NCBI GenBank assembly: GCA_025642075.2
Contig: JAODUO010000484.1
Span: 178,501-242,500, forward strand
Direction: 5' to 3'
DNA length: 64,000 bases
From: Ridgeia piscesae
Taxonomy: Eukaryota; Annelida; Polychaeta; Sabellida; Siboglinidae
Below, one piece after another: positions 37,724-48,812 of the stretch (its first letter is position 1; every line of letters begins with the position of its first letter). The position numbers and the translations under genes were made by a program. Under the pieces are notes generated by a model. That model did no database searches and had not been told where the DNA came from. It was given only the letters and a program-made list of their open reading frames with translations.

Positions 37724-38339
37724 CTTTGTTAATGTGGTCTGCCGTTTCCGCGCGGTCTGCCAATGGTGGCCCGCCTTTTAGTATGTCCCAGCCTCGATTA
37801 CCTAGGTTCCGTAAGGTGGCAGCACTTCGGCCTACACTAAAAGACGGACCACGCGAACCAGGAGAACGACATTCACAAAGCATGTATGCGTCCTATCGAT
37901 CGGAAGTATACGCTCCTTGACATTGATTTGTGTAGCTTTAATGTCATCATTATGCAAACACCTAGATTTCATGTATATGTTTATCTCTCAACAACTTTTC
38001 AGATTGTGGGCTACACATTTTTAATGTTCTTCTTTTCTCAAGTAAATTACTATTTTGCCAGAAATAGAACTTCTGCTTTTGAGATTTGAGAGGTATCCAT
38101 CACGTGATGACTTGAATGGTTCAATATTTAAATATAAATTAAGCAAATTTAAAAGCTTAACACAAGCAAGCTGTTAGATGTTCCACTTGTATGCAACTAG
38201 AATAGTGCTTACCCGTTTTCAGACTGGTCTACCATTGTATTTATATTCAAATCATCACGTGATGACTTGAACGGCTCAATATTTAAATATAAATTACACA
38301 AATATAAAAGCTTAACACGGCCTTTCATCTCTACAACCA

Positions 38340-39035
38340 CAGCAAACACTCGTGTGGTCCAAGGGACCTCAAAGTAATCTAAAGCGAATACAAAAACTTC
38401 AAAACAAAGCGGGCAGAGTCATTCTACGCTGCAGGCGGCGAACTCACATATCAATTATACATAGCTCACTCGGACGGCTAACATTACAAAACAAAATAAA
38501 GTTACACAAAACGCTAATGGTTGGCAAATGCCTCTTGGGGGTTGTGCCTTCATATCTCCGGGGCAAATTTATACGTGCCAAAGACTTTCACTCCTACTCG
38601 ACCAGATATGCTAACTGTAATCTGTTTATACCACGTGTCAGCTGCAATGCAGCTAAGAACCTTTTCTGCTACGAGGGAGCTGTGCTTTTCAATACTCTAA
38701 ATAACACTGTCAAAACTAGTCAAAGCTACAAAGAGTTCAAAGATAAATGTAAAACATGTTTTAACCACCTTATATAGAGTACTTCAACAAGCTGTGTTGT
38801 TGGCAGCTTATACCATGTTTGTATCTTATTGTAGATTTATGTTTTAACTTAATCTATATTTTATGTATGTTACATCATATATCTTACTAATTTACATCTT
38901 TTAATATAGCATGTTTGTACGATTGTGTGTATGAGGACTTCACTGAAAAGAAATTTAGTGTATATTTTAGTGTACACTGTATTTAGCTGAGCCATCATGA
39001 ATAAATATATTATATCATCATCATCATCATCACTT
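38340..39035 (+). pseudogene. LINE 3' end: reverse transcriptase C-terminus and tail
   Basis: A 5'-truncated reading frame (38352-38777, 141 codons) contains LKRIQKLQNKAGRVIL, then a PSYLRGKF block and a YEGAVLFNTL block. This is the conserved C-terminal region after the catalytic domain in Jockey/CR1-like LINEs. It ends with a stop, about 230 bp of 3' UTR and a short (atc)n tail, as expected of such elements. The flanks are duplicated: 38101-38165 resembles 38257-38320, and 38203-38250 resembles 39047-39095. Confidence 0.75.
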
Positions 39036-39317
39036 ATATACAAGTTGAATAGTATTTACCAGTTTTCAGACTGGTTTACCATTTTATTTGTATGTGCCTC
39101 AAAATGTGTTTGATGGTGATTTATGCACATCAGACTAATAAGTCCGTGGTTTAAACTATGTCTAATATGGCTTGTGTTTACAAGTGAAACATAAATTAGT
39201 TATGATGGAAATTGCTACATTTTATGCTATTTGTGTATACATAACTTGTTTTATAGAAGACTATGTAAACACTATTGAACAGAGTTATACTCTGGAAACT
39301 AATGTTTGAATAAAGCT

Positions 39318-39404
<87 letters not shown>

Positions 39405-39456
39405 TGCGTGCGTGCGTGCGTGCGTGCGTGCGTGGGTGGGTGCGTGCGTGCGTGTG
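39318..39456. repeat. Compound microsatellite (TA)n-(TG)n-(TGCG)n
   Basis: About 52 bp of TA, then TG, then tgcg units with a tggg interruption, running directly into the left LTR of the Gypsy element. Confidence 0.95.
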
Positions 39457-39974
39457 TGTGACCCTGTGACTTGTATGCGTATGACATTAAGCCGTGTCAC
39501 TGACTAGCGATTTTCCTTATAATTACAGGCATTGCATGTTAACGTTAACCGCTGCAACCCTTTCTGCTTTTCTGTTTTACCCCGGCCTCTAGCGCGCTGT
39601 CATGTGCCCAGATATTGATAACAATGCGCACGGACGGCTTTGCGCGCGAGATTAATGCTATTCCGAGTAACAGTCGCCATTTTAGTTGAAGTTAATTGCC
39701 GTTTGAGTTAGGTTGTAAACACAATTTAACGTTTTGTTTGGTTTTAAGCTTGTAACATATTCGCCGTTTTAGTTGGGGTTTATTGCCGTTTAAATTAGGT
39801 TGTGAACACTATTGAACGTTTTGTTTGGTACGTTTTAAACTTGTAACATATATTCGCCGTTTTAACTGGGACGTTTTAGCTTTTATTCATTCTGATAATA
39901 AATCTATCTACTTATTCTGTTTGCCTTAGTTGTGTTTGATTGGTTTGGGGACCCGCGGAGCGCCGCAGGTCACA
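39457..39974 (+). repeat. 5' LTR of Ty3/Gypsy element
   Basis: The LTR begins TGTGAC and ends GTCACA and is 518 bp long. It matches the 3' LTR but has an extra internal duplication of about 100 bp (two copies of attcgccgtttt plus gaacgttttgtttggt). A polyadenylation signal AATAAA lies at 39897-39902. A candidate primer-binding site starts just after it (tggcgtccggaagtgg, from 39978). Confidence 0.93.
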
Positions 39975-40100
39975 TCTTGGCGTCCGGAAGTGGGATAAGG
40001 CATTCAGATAAATAATTTTAATTCTATCTTCTCTCCCTATTTTTCTTTTATGTTTCAAAATTCTTATTTTGTAATTTAACGGCGACCTCGAAAGGACGAG

Positions 40101-40895
40101 ATGGAGGATCTCCAGAAGCAACTGGAGGCGTTACAACAGAGGACTCAGGACAACCATCGGGAAATGGAACAGTTACGAACTGCACAGGCGGCACCGACGT
40201 TCGTGGTGCAGCGAGAGAGGAAGCTGCGTCGCTTCTCTGGCACGGAGGATCCGCTGCTCTCCGACTGGGCGGAAGAAGCACGTTTGTGCATTCTTGCGCA
40301 GAAGTTGAGCGGCGAAGCAGCGGCCAATTTCCTGCACAGCTACCTCGATGGCGCTGCCCGACTGGAGGTTCGCTGTCGGCCCAGCGCGGTGAAAAAGGAT
40401 GCCGACAGTATTCTGGTAGCACTGGAGGATGTGTTTGACGAATTGGAAAACGCCAACCAGCTGCTCCGTCGCTTCTTTTACCGGAAGCAGTTGTCCGGCG
40501 AGCCGATTGCATCCTATTCCCACGTCCTAATCGACATCGCCGATCGGGTGCAGCGACTGGAAGCAAGGAGTTCAGCGGAACGCGACGTGATGCTGCGCGA
40601 CCAGTTCGTCGAGAACGCGCATGTGAGTGAGGCGCGCGCCGAACCCATAGACACGCAGCGAGAGTTCACCAAATTATGGGGCGAAGTCGCCGAAAACAAG
40701 AAGCTGCTGACACAAGTGCTGGCACAGCAGAGAGAGCTGCTGACGATGTGTGCTGGAGCGCCATCAAATGTGCCGGCCACGCCGCAACGACCTTCCGCCC
40801 CTGCCCAACGCCGGCGGTACAGCGACCTGGAGTGTTACCAGTGCCACCAGAAGGGACACATCAGGCGCCACTGCCCAATGGCTAGTTTAAACTAG
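40101..40895 (+). CDS. Gypsy gag-like protein, intact frame
   Basis: A 264-codon frame starts MEDLQKQLEALQQ, an N-terminal coiled-coil stretch, followed by a capsid-like helical region (about residues 40-160). It ends with one CCHC zinc knuckle, CYQCHQKGHIRRHC (about residues 246-259), the nucleic-acid-binding motif of Gag nucleocapsids. It starts 126 bp after the 5' LTR and terminates before pol, which is in a different segment, so pol expression would have needed recoding or separate translation. This is the only long undamaged frame of the element. Confidence 0.88.
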   Translation: MEDLQKQLEALQQRTQDNHREMEQLRTAQAAPTFVVQRERKLRRFSGTEDPLLSDWAEEARLCILAQKLSGEAAANFLHSYLDGAARLEVRCRPSAVKKDADSILVALEDVFDELENANQLLRRFFYRKQLSGEPIASYSHVLIDIADRVQRLEARSSAERDVMLRDQFVENAHVSEARAEPIDTQREFTKLWGEVAENKKLLTQVLAQQRELLTMCAGAPSNVPATPQRPSAPAQRRRYSDLECYQCHQKGHIRRHCPMASLN

Positions 40896-40980
40896 TTTCC
40901 TCCACCATGAGAAATGGCCCAGGGGTGGAGGAACGGGGCATCCTGATGACCGCGTCCTACGACCAGATGGTAGGTAGGGT

Positions 40981-42660
40981 TCCCTTAGCGAAAGTGACTG
41001 TCTGTCGTTTGTGACAGAGTCGTTCTATCATGCGATACTGCAGCCTCAAGGACACGTGTTACATTGTGCGCGCAACTGGTTAAGCATACGGGCGGCGGAC
41101 GGATTAGAGATACCATACGTTGGGTACTTCGAGACCACGGTGTGCTTCGCAGGTGTGATAGTCGAAGATAGAGCAATACTGGTTGTGCGCGACGCAGGAC
41201 ATAAACTTCCTGGGTTACTTGGTATGAACGTGTTGTCACACGTCCCGGAATTTGCTAGATGTTTGGAAAAGGTAACTGTTGCAGACAACTTCCGATTCGC
41301 ACGAGTGGCAGGCAGACAAGCTGTGTGCGTACCTGCCAGGTCAACTGTATTCGTACAAGCAGTGGGAGGGCGAATTGGTCAGACCGCCGCATTCGAGTCA
41401 CTCACCACCGGATGTGGACCTCTTCTCGCTATGAACGCTGTCGTGTGCGACCACTCGTTCATGGTGGCAGTTGTTAATTCAACTGATGACGATTACTGGT
41501 TGAGACCGCGAACGCGATTGGGAGTGTTAAAGCCAGCGGGTGTCCTCCCGGCTGGTGGAGTTCGAGTTGACGTGAGCGTGAACGAGATTGTCGTTGGTGT
41601 GGCACCGCAACAGTCGTCCTCGAAGGAATCGTTTGGTGGAACAGATGACAATCTGATCGATCAGACGCATGAAGTAAGGGCTTTGTTTAACCGACACCGT
41701 GTCGTGTTTGCACAATCAGACGACGACCTGGGGTGCACCAGTGTCGTGCAACACCGAATCCGGACAACAGACGACATCCCCGTTAGCATGCCGTACAGAC
41801 GGATCCCGCCAACACAGTTGGATGAAGTCAAAGATCATCTTTAGAGCTTGGTGCGGACGGGTGCAATTGTGGAGAGCAAGAGTGACTTTGCCAGTGCTGT
41901 TGTGTTCGTGAGGAAACGATCTGGGGCCTTGCGCATGTGTTGCGACTTCCGTGCGCTGAACGCGAAGACCGTGAAGGATGCGTATCCACTGCCACTGATT
42001 GACGAGTCGATGGATGCGTTGGCAGGTGCCCGGTGGTTCAGCACACTGGACTTGTAATCGGCCTACACCCAGGTACCGATGCACCCGGAAGACCAACACA
42101 AGACTGCCTTCACCACCCCATTTGGCCTGTACAAACACCGACGAATGGCATTCGGACTGTGTAACACACCCGCCACCTTCCAGCGACTCATGCAGACAGC
42201 TTTCGGCGAGGAAATGTTCAGTATCTTGCTCTGCTACCTGGATGATGTCCTCGTCTTCTCATCTACTATCGCTGAACAGCTCAAAAGACTGGACACGGTG
42301 TTCACGCGACTGACAGAATACGGGCTGAAACTGGAACTGAAGAAATGCGCATTCTTCAAGTCTGAAGTACAATACCTCGAACATCGCGTGTCGGCTGCCG
42401 GGATTGTGACCGATCCAGAGAAAGTCGCAGCTGTAGAACGTTGGCCAAGACCTGAAACCCTGAAGCAACTGCGTTCCTTCATGGGGTTTGCTTCCTACTA
42501 CCGCCGCTACGTGCCGCGATTTACCGCTATCGCGAGCCCACTGAACGCTTTAACAACCACCTGCTGTCGTGACATCAAAGGAAAGCGAAGACCGAGTGCT
42601 TCATTCCAACTAGCAAGCAGATGGACTGAGAAATGTGAAGAGGCCTTCTCTGCGATAAAA
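40981..42660 (+). pseudogene. Gypsy pol, protease and reverse transcriptase part (broken)
   Basis: The protease motif is damaged: the expected Asp-Thr/Ser-Gly triad appears as S-D-C before LSFVTESFY. A later LPGLLGMNVL block is typical of the flap and C-terminal region. Reverse transcriptase blocks follow: the SDFASAVVFV and RMCCDFRALN stretches, FSTLDL, then the catalytic YLDD with LVFSS, and YRRYVPRF at the connection. In-frame stops lie at 41842-41844 and 42055-42057, both in the same frame as the surrounding coding, so they look like point mutations. A frameshift near 42660 separates this part from RNase H. Confidence 0.9.
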
Positions 42661-43286
42661 CTGTCCTCGGATTTGCCGACTACAGCCAACCGTTTATCGT
42701 GGAACCGGATGCATCGGAACTTGGACTAGTAGCTGTGCTTAGTCTAGGAGCTGTGCTTAGTCAGATCCAAGACGGCAAGACACGAATCATAGCGTCTGCG
42801 AGCCGTGGCCTATACAAGTCGGAAAAGAATAAGAGCAACTACTCATCTAAAAAGCTAAAACTGTTGGCTTTGAAATGGGCAGTGTGTGACATGTTTCGCG
42901 ATTATCTCTTGGGTGGCGAATTCATTTTGTACACCGACAACAACCCGTTGACATATCTGATGAGATCGTCGAAGTTGTCAGCAGTTGAGCAAAGATGGGC
43001 TGCAGCACTCGCCCCGTCCAACTTTGTGATCAAGTATCGTTCGGCAAAACACAACGCGAACGTCGATGCGTTATCGCGCCTCACACCCGCCGCGATGGTC
43101 TCGTCTGATGTCGACAGCTGCTTCGAGGAGTTGACCAGAACGACAAAGCTGCCAGCAGAAATACGCGTCAATGCTGTGGAGGCTCGAGAACAGGCGCCAG
43201 CAATCGTGGGTGACTCTATCGGGACGTTACCGTCCATATCACCAGCTGATATGCGTGATTTGCAGAAGAGTGACGACGTCCTGTAA
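42661..43286 (+). pseudogene. Gypsy pol, RNase H part
   Basis: After the frameshift the frame reads EPDASELGL, then YSSKKLKLLALKWAV, LYTDNNPLTYL and NANVDALSR, the RNase H signature blocks including the TDNNPL motif. A short tandem duplication (LVAVLS-LGAVLS) interrupts the first block. The frame ends at a TAA (43284-43286), beyond which integrase continues in the same frame. Confidence 0.9.
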
Positions 43287-44475
43287 CGCGTAATCTGGTA
43301 TCGTAATCGTGGACGACACCCAGACACGAGGGAGCGATCGGATGAGTCAAAGGCGGCGTTGGCTCTCTTGGCTATGGGACAGAGGATCGTTGAACACGAT
43401 GGTGCGTTGTATCGACACATAACCACCCCTGGCGGCATTCAACGCGAGCAGTTACTTCTGCCATCTAGCTTGAAGGAGACAACACTGCGCGGCCTGCATG
43501 ATGAAGCAGGGCACCAGGGAGTTGAGCGCACCGAGGCCTTGGTCAGAGAACGATGCTACTGGGTTGGACTCCGTGAAGATGTGAAGCGATGGGTTGAGAG
43601 ATGTGAACGATGTACCGTCTCTAAGATGCCTCAAGTTAAAACAAAGACTCCCATGGGAAGGTTATCAGCGATGCGACCTCTTGAGGTATTGGCTATCGAC
43701 TTCACTGTGTTAGAACCGGCATCAGATGGTAGAGAGAACGTTCTTGTCATCACCGACGTATTCACGAAATACACGGTGGCAGTGCCGACACGCAACCAGC
43801 GAGCAGACACGGTGGCACGCATTCTTGTCAATGAATGGTTCCTCGTGTTCGGTGTGCCATTGCGTATACACAGCGATCTTGGCCGTAACTTCGAATCAGC
43901 GTTTATTCGCAAGCTGAGTACCATGTACGACATCAAGAAGTCCCACACCACTCCTTACACCGCATGGCAGCACTGGCTATTCGCCACACTATTTGATGTT
44001 CGGGCGAGACAGCAGGCTACCCATCGACGTGCTACTGGGAGGAGAGGAGTCGTCCTGTGGTGGTTGGGTCCAGCATCATCAGCGTCGGCTGCATGACGCG
44101 TATGCGAAAGCAGCGACGCAGCTGAACAACCACGCCGACCAGCGAAAGACGCGTCACGATCGCCACGCACGCGAGCTTCCACTCGCTGCCGGGGAGCGCG
44201 TGTATCTCCGCAAGCACGGAGTGCTCGGGCGCAACAAGATCCAGGATGTGTGGCAGCCCACTCCCTACCGTGTCGTGATGCGTCAAGGGACGAACGACGT
44301 CTATGTGGTCGAGCCCGCCGACGGGTTCGGAGAACAACACACGGTGAATCGGGCTGCACTACGATTGTGCGTACCGGGAAATAATCCAACAGCGGCACAA
44401 CCAGCGCGACGTCGTCGTCTGCCGTGTCCACCGAGTGTGACGTCTGCGGAAGGGATGTCACGTCGGACACATTGA
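43287..44475 (+). pseudogene. Gypsy pol, integrase part with internal deletion
   Basis: An HHCC zinc finger (GHQGVERTEALVRERCYW then CERC) precedes a catalytic core with D in LAIDFT, D in IHSD and E in NFESA. Just after SHTTPYT the frame jumps, at about 43965, to GYSPHYLMFGRDSRLP in another frame. The block that normally lies between these two motifs in Gypsy integrases is missing, so there is an internal deletion. The C-terminal part (GERVYLRKHG) is a GPY/F-like module. No chromodomain is seen. Confidence 0.88.
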
Positions 44476-44730
44476 GTACTCCATTGTTGTGGACCGTGAG
44501 AGACCAGGTCGACCGCGAGGAAACATCTTCGTCCTCGCCCGTGTCCGACTCCAGCTCCACGACCTGTGACGAAGAAGACGTTCGTCCTGTGACATTACGG
44601 CGCACGTGCCGTACTCGAGCGAGAACGCACACGAACCCGGGCAACTGGCCGCGCTCAGCCAACCGATAGTTTGAGCAACCTAGCGGAACATTTTAGGTTC
44701 GGAGCTATGCTGCTCATAAGTTGGGGAGAG

Positions 44731-45178
44731 TGTGACCCTGTGACTTGTATGCGTATGACATTAAGCCGTGTCACTGACTAGCGATTTTCCTTATAATTAC
44801 AGGCATTGCATGTTAACGTTAACCGCTGCAACCCTTCCTGCTTTTCTGTTTTACCCCGGCCTCCAGCGTGCTACCATGGGCCCAAATATATATAACAATG
44901 CGCACGGACGGTTGCGCAGCCGGTTGTTGTCAGATTTGCGCGCGAGGTTAACGCTATTCCGAGTAACAGTCGACGTTTTAGTTGGAGTTAATTGCCGTTT
45001 GAATTAGGTTGTAAACATTATTTAACGTTTTGTTTGGTTTTAAACTTGTAACATATTCGCCGTTTTAACTGGGACGTTTTAGCGTTTATTCATTCTGTTA
45101 ACCAATCTTATATACTTATTCTGTTTGCCTTAATTGTGTTTGGTTGGTTTGGGAACCCGCGCAGCGCTGCAGGTCACA
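44731..45178 (+). repeat. 3' LTR of Ty3/Gypsy element
   Basis: The LTR starts TGTGACCCTG and ends GTCACA, 448 bp. It lacks the internal duplication of the 5' LTR, has an insertion of about 27 bp near 44912-44940, and has lost AATAAA at the matching place (ttaaccaatc). Confidence 0.93.

Positions 45179-45260
<82 letters not shown>
45179..45260. repeat. Compound microsatellite (CGCA)n-(CA)n
   Basis: It begins directly at the last base of the 3' LTR. Read outward from the element it is the same sequence type as the left flank read outward (CGCA units, then CA). Confidence 0.97.
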
Positions 45261-45261
<1 letters not shown>

Positions 45262-45659
45262 GTACGTATTTGTAGATGAACAAATGGATGGAAATAGTCC
45301 TGCTGCAGCTTCAAATTTAAAAGATGCAAATTCCAAGTGGACTTGCTGCAGCACCAAGATGAAAGTTTACTTGCAGAACAGTCTGAAGTAACAATGATGG
45401 TGGAACTATTTTCATTTGGGAGGGCAATGAACTGCCAGAAATTCATCAACTGAAAAAAGATTACTCGATCAGTTTTAAATAGAAGTCCCATGCAAACAGC
45501 GGCACTATGCAGTCAAATTAATGATTTTGTTTATAAAAAAGAAAACATTCAGGGGAAGCTGCCATGGATGATAAAATATGCAAGAAAAACAAGTGTGAAA
45601 AATTCCACATTTTTGTATTGCACAGGCCATTTGAACACGGTATGTATATGGTATGCAAT

Positions 45660-45727
45660 ATATATATATATATATATACATGTGTGTGTAATATATGCAT
45701 ATATCGTATGCATGCCATGTTCAAATG

Positions 45728-45759
<32 letters not shown>

Positions 45760-45822
45760 ATGCGTGTGCGTGTGCGTGTGCGTGTGCGTGTGCGTGTGCG
45801 TGTGCGTGTGTGTGTGTGTATA
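45660..45822. repeat. (TA)n, (TG)n and (TGCG) microsatellites
   Basis: TA repeats at 45660-45678, TG at 45733-45760 and gtgcgt units to about 45815. The ORFs through them are dinucleotide translations. Confidence 0.95.
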
Positions 45823-45827
45823 AGGCT

Positions 45828-46393
45828 AAATGCTGCATAGGGAGACCAGAGCATATTATACGACCGCCTATAGGAGACCGGGCGTATATTTTTATGTAAC
45901 TGATTTTCCAATTATGTATAATTGTAACATTGTCTGTTATACCACATACTACAATATTGTTATTACATTGTAATAAACAACATATGTACACAAAAATCGG
46001 TCTCCTTAAAACCTATATGCTTAAATGCCGCGTACGGGAGACCGGTGTGTATATTATACTTATTTGCAGTAGTATATATTTAACGCCGACCTGGTATATC
46101 CAAAACCCAATACAACGATAACAATAACAACGTAAATATATATGAAGATACACAAATTGACAGCGACGCATTTAACAAATGTACAACGTATGCCTAGGAG
46201 ATCCATCAAATATTTGTTTTATTAATGTGTGTATATATTTATTAAAATTAATACATATCAAACAAGCATACAGTACACTGAGCACGGAATGCTAACCCCT
46301 CAATCAATATACAGCAAAACTCCGGTCTCCTTAAAACAGCGGTCTCCCGTATGCGGTGCTATATGCATAACTGGTCTCCCGTATGCGGCGTTT
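45828..46393. mobile_element. 566-bp MITE with GGAGACC subterminal repeats
   Basis: The left terminus aaatgctgcatagggagacc and right terminus, reverse-complemented, aaacgccgcatacgggagac form an inverted repeat of about 23 bp. The motif gggagaccgg or its complement recurs at about 45870, 45995, 46040, 46325, 46343 and 46373. No ORF is supported. The target duplication is uncertain. Confidence 0.75.
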
Positions 46394-46561
46394 AACCGTA
46401 TGTATATATTATACATATTATATATATATAACTCAAAATCCTGAGCTGCCTGTGAAAGACATTGTAGGTATGTTACAAGGAAAGATATATATATAATTAT
46501 TGTCATTCCTTGTAACGTAACTACAATGACTTTCCTGTCTTTCAGCCTCTGAACTGGAAAT

Positions 46562-46885
46562 TAAACATCAGAAATGGATTCTATATACCCAAATATCCCT
46601 AAAAAGAGGTATTACCTATAATTCTAAGACAAGTGGTTCTAAAGTATTTTTTTATATCTAACTAGTGGCCATTTGTGATCATGAATAAACTAAAATATAA
46701 TTGCATAGACGTTTCCATTTATTGTCCACAGAGGTCAACGTTGACCTTCACAGCATATGATCTAAATATTTAACATCGCAAATGGATTCTATGCAAATAT
46801 CCAAAAAAGAACTGCTAGACATAATTCTAAGACAAGTGGTTCTAAATTGCAGTTGTTAGATATGACCAGTGGCCATCATAGATTT
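46562..46885. repeat. Diverged direct duplication
   Basis: 46562-46680 and 46772-46885 share aaatggattctat and taattctaagacaagtggtt followed by ctaaa and agtggccat. There are two copies about 210 bp apart. Confidence 0.8.
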
Positions 46886-47584
46886 ATGCAAATTACCAAA
46901 GTTGCCGTTTGGGCAAACAAACTGAATGTGCAGTAGGACCCAAGTCCAAATCAACAAAAAAGTTCAGAGGATAGAATATTCTTGGTTTGCTATTGCCATA
47001 TCTCTATGTGGTGAGTTTACGCAAACTGGGTTTCTTTCTGTAAATGGATTTTTCTTAAATTTCACCAGGTGTTTTCTCAACCAACCTCACCTTTTAGCCC
47101 ATTTGCGTCAATCACATATACTGTAACTGGATCAAGAACACATCATGCGAGAATTGACAGGCACGAGTGTCAAAAAAATCCATAATAAAACCTTAATACA
47201 ACATTCCTTAATAAACCATTTCTTCATGGCTTTCACAGTAGGATTAAACCAGCAAACCTCACGCCTATGGGCAATAGATACCCTGACATTATCGCAAGGA
47301 AAGGGAACACTTGTGTGGTTATTTTGATACCACGATTTGCATCGACAAGTTCAACATCAATTATGCCCACAGTCGCAAAGTAATATATTATGACCAACCA
47401 TCATTTGTAAAAGCTGCAAGAATGTATAACTTAAAATCCTGACCTGCTGGAACAAATTTGTCTTCAAACATATATATGGAATCAGCATAGTGGATTTAAT
47501 TTTAAGACTACCAAAATTTCAGTAATTTTTTTGTGCAAAATCCACGAAAATTACTAAGTCCTACATAAAATATGTACGTTATTA
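46886..47584. other. Nothing recognised
   Basis: AT-rich sequence with short ORFs lacking any domain or splice support. Confidence 0.4.
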
Positions 47585-47785
47585 TATTATTGGACAAAAT
47601 TTAATTATTACATTATCAGACAGGAGCACATTATTACATCATCAGTTAAAAAATTATTACATAATCAGGAATCAAGTTTATTACAGTATGGGGTGATTTT
47701 ATTACATTATCATAGTAGTTATTACATTATCAGGCAGTTACTACATTAACAGGCACTTATTACATTATCAGTTGTAATAAAGCGG
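47585..47785. repeat. Irregular repeat of ATTACATTATCAG
   Basis: About eight copies of ttattacattatcag, some with one or two changes, spaced roughly 17-30 bp apart by unrelated sequence. The motif is better conserved than the spacers. Confidence 0.75.
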
Positions 47786-47969
47786 CAGGAAAGTCCCAGT
47801 GTCCCAGTAGTCATGTCTCATTTATCTACACTTCGCTTCCCAATGTTTTTGGTTAGATATACAAAACATATGGATTAGCGAGGCACCTTATTACATATGT
47901 TATCAAGATTGTTCACATATAAAACGTGTGTATCGCGATTGAATTATTGAAGACCAGAAAAATAATGAG

Positions 47970-48812
47970 ACCTGACCATAGCTTTATGCAGAGACCTGTC
48001 CACCCGTTATTTGGATGGGTAAAAACCAATGTGGACGGGTAGAAATATGGGTGGACGGGTAAAAAAATGAAGGAACAAAAAAAAGGTCTTCCAAAACCAT
48101 AGAATAATCTGATATTGTCAGTTATGCCTTAGATGTGTGAGTGTAAATGGTGTCTAAATGGTGTTTTAAAGTTTGTAAACTGGCTTAACAGTTAACATCC
48201 ATGTGTCCACCAAAACATGTGTGACTGGCAATAATTGTATCCTGTATAAAGCCCTGGGCCCAGTTTCATAAAGCCGTGTAACTTTACACGCAATTACGCG
48301 GTCTACTGGTCGCAGCTAACAACAAATAGTCAATGGAGCTTACGGCTGGTTTCATGAGACCAATTTAGCATTCGCGTAGCTAAATCAACGTAGTATTGAC
48401 CTAGTTAGGTCGCTGTGGGGAATCCCTGTATTTGTGCTGTGTCTGAACAACCTTTTTTCTTTCTAGCTGCTGCCTTTGTCGTTCGTATAGCAAATCGGAA
48501 GCTATGAAGAATGTAAAGGATATCCAGTGTAAACATCAAAAAAATTGAGAGTTGGGAGCATACCGTAAATATTTCAACTAGCGTAAAGTTACGCTTACTA
48601 AATACAAGGTGCAGCTAAGTGCAACTATGGAGCAGACTCGTGAAACGCAACTAGCGTAACTTTACGACGTTTTAGGCTTTCGACGAGTTATTGCCCGCTA
48701 CGACTTCTTAAGTACGCTCCATGAAACTGGGCCCTGGACCTGACTGTATATCATAGTAGAGTGTGAATTCTCAAACACCAAGGTGAAACTAACTGTGGTT
48801 TTTAAAGTTTAT
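47970..48812. repeat. Dispersed repeat family 1, copy 2 (split by an insertion)
   Basis: 47970-48257 and 48733-48812 together match 4525-4915 in the same order. The interruption is the element at 48258-48732. The right end of the repeat meets the 3' end of the TXNDC9 transcript. Confidence 0.88.
48258..48732. mobile_element. 475-bp TIR element with GCCCAGTTTCAT ends
   Basis: The inverted termini are gcccagtttcat and atgaaactgggc. The 5-bp sequence cctgg lies on both sides (48253-48257 and 48733-48737). The uninterrupted copy of the host repeat at 4525-4974 reads aaagccctggacctg, confirming the borders. No transposase is encoded. Ends of this type occur in non-autonomous DNA elements of many marine animals. 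Confidence 0.88.

Larger units (their letters stand above)
39457..45178 (+). mobile_element. Defective Ty3/Gypsy LTR retrotransposon
   Basis: The order is 5' LTR, candidate primer-binding site, gag, protease, reverse transcriptase, RNase H, integrase, a short purine-rich tract (ttggggagag, 44721-44730) and 3' LTR. This order is diagnostic of Ty3/Gypsy. There is no envelope-like frame. Pol carries three in-frame stops, a frameshift, a damaged protease active site and an internal integrase deletion, so the copy cannot move on its own. The two LTRs differ by indels, which argues against a recent insertion. No target-site duplication is found, and the flanks are mirror-image microsatellites. Internal GC and CpG content is clearly higher than in the AT-rich surroundings. 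Confidence 0.95.

Noticed and set aside
37717..37920. GC-richer ORFs on both strands
   Set aside because: No recognisable domain and no convincing splice sites; possibly part of a mobile element.
39285..39500. ORFs with THTHTH or IYIYIY runs (also at 45134-45991)
   Set aside because: Translations of dinucleotide and TGCG microsatellites.
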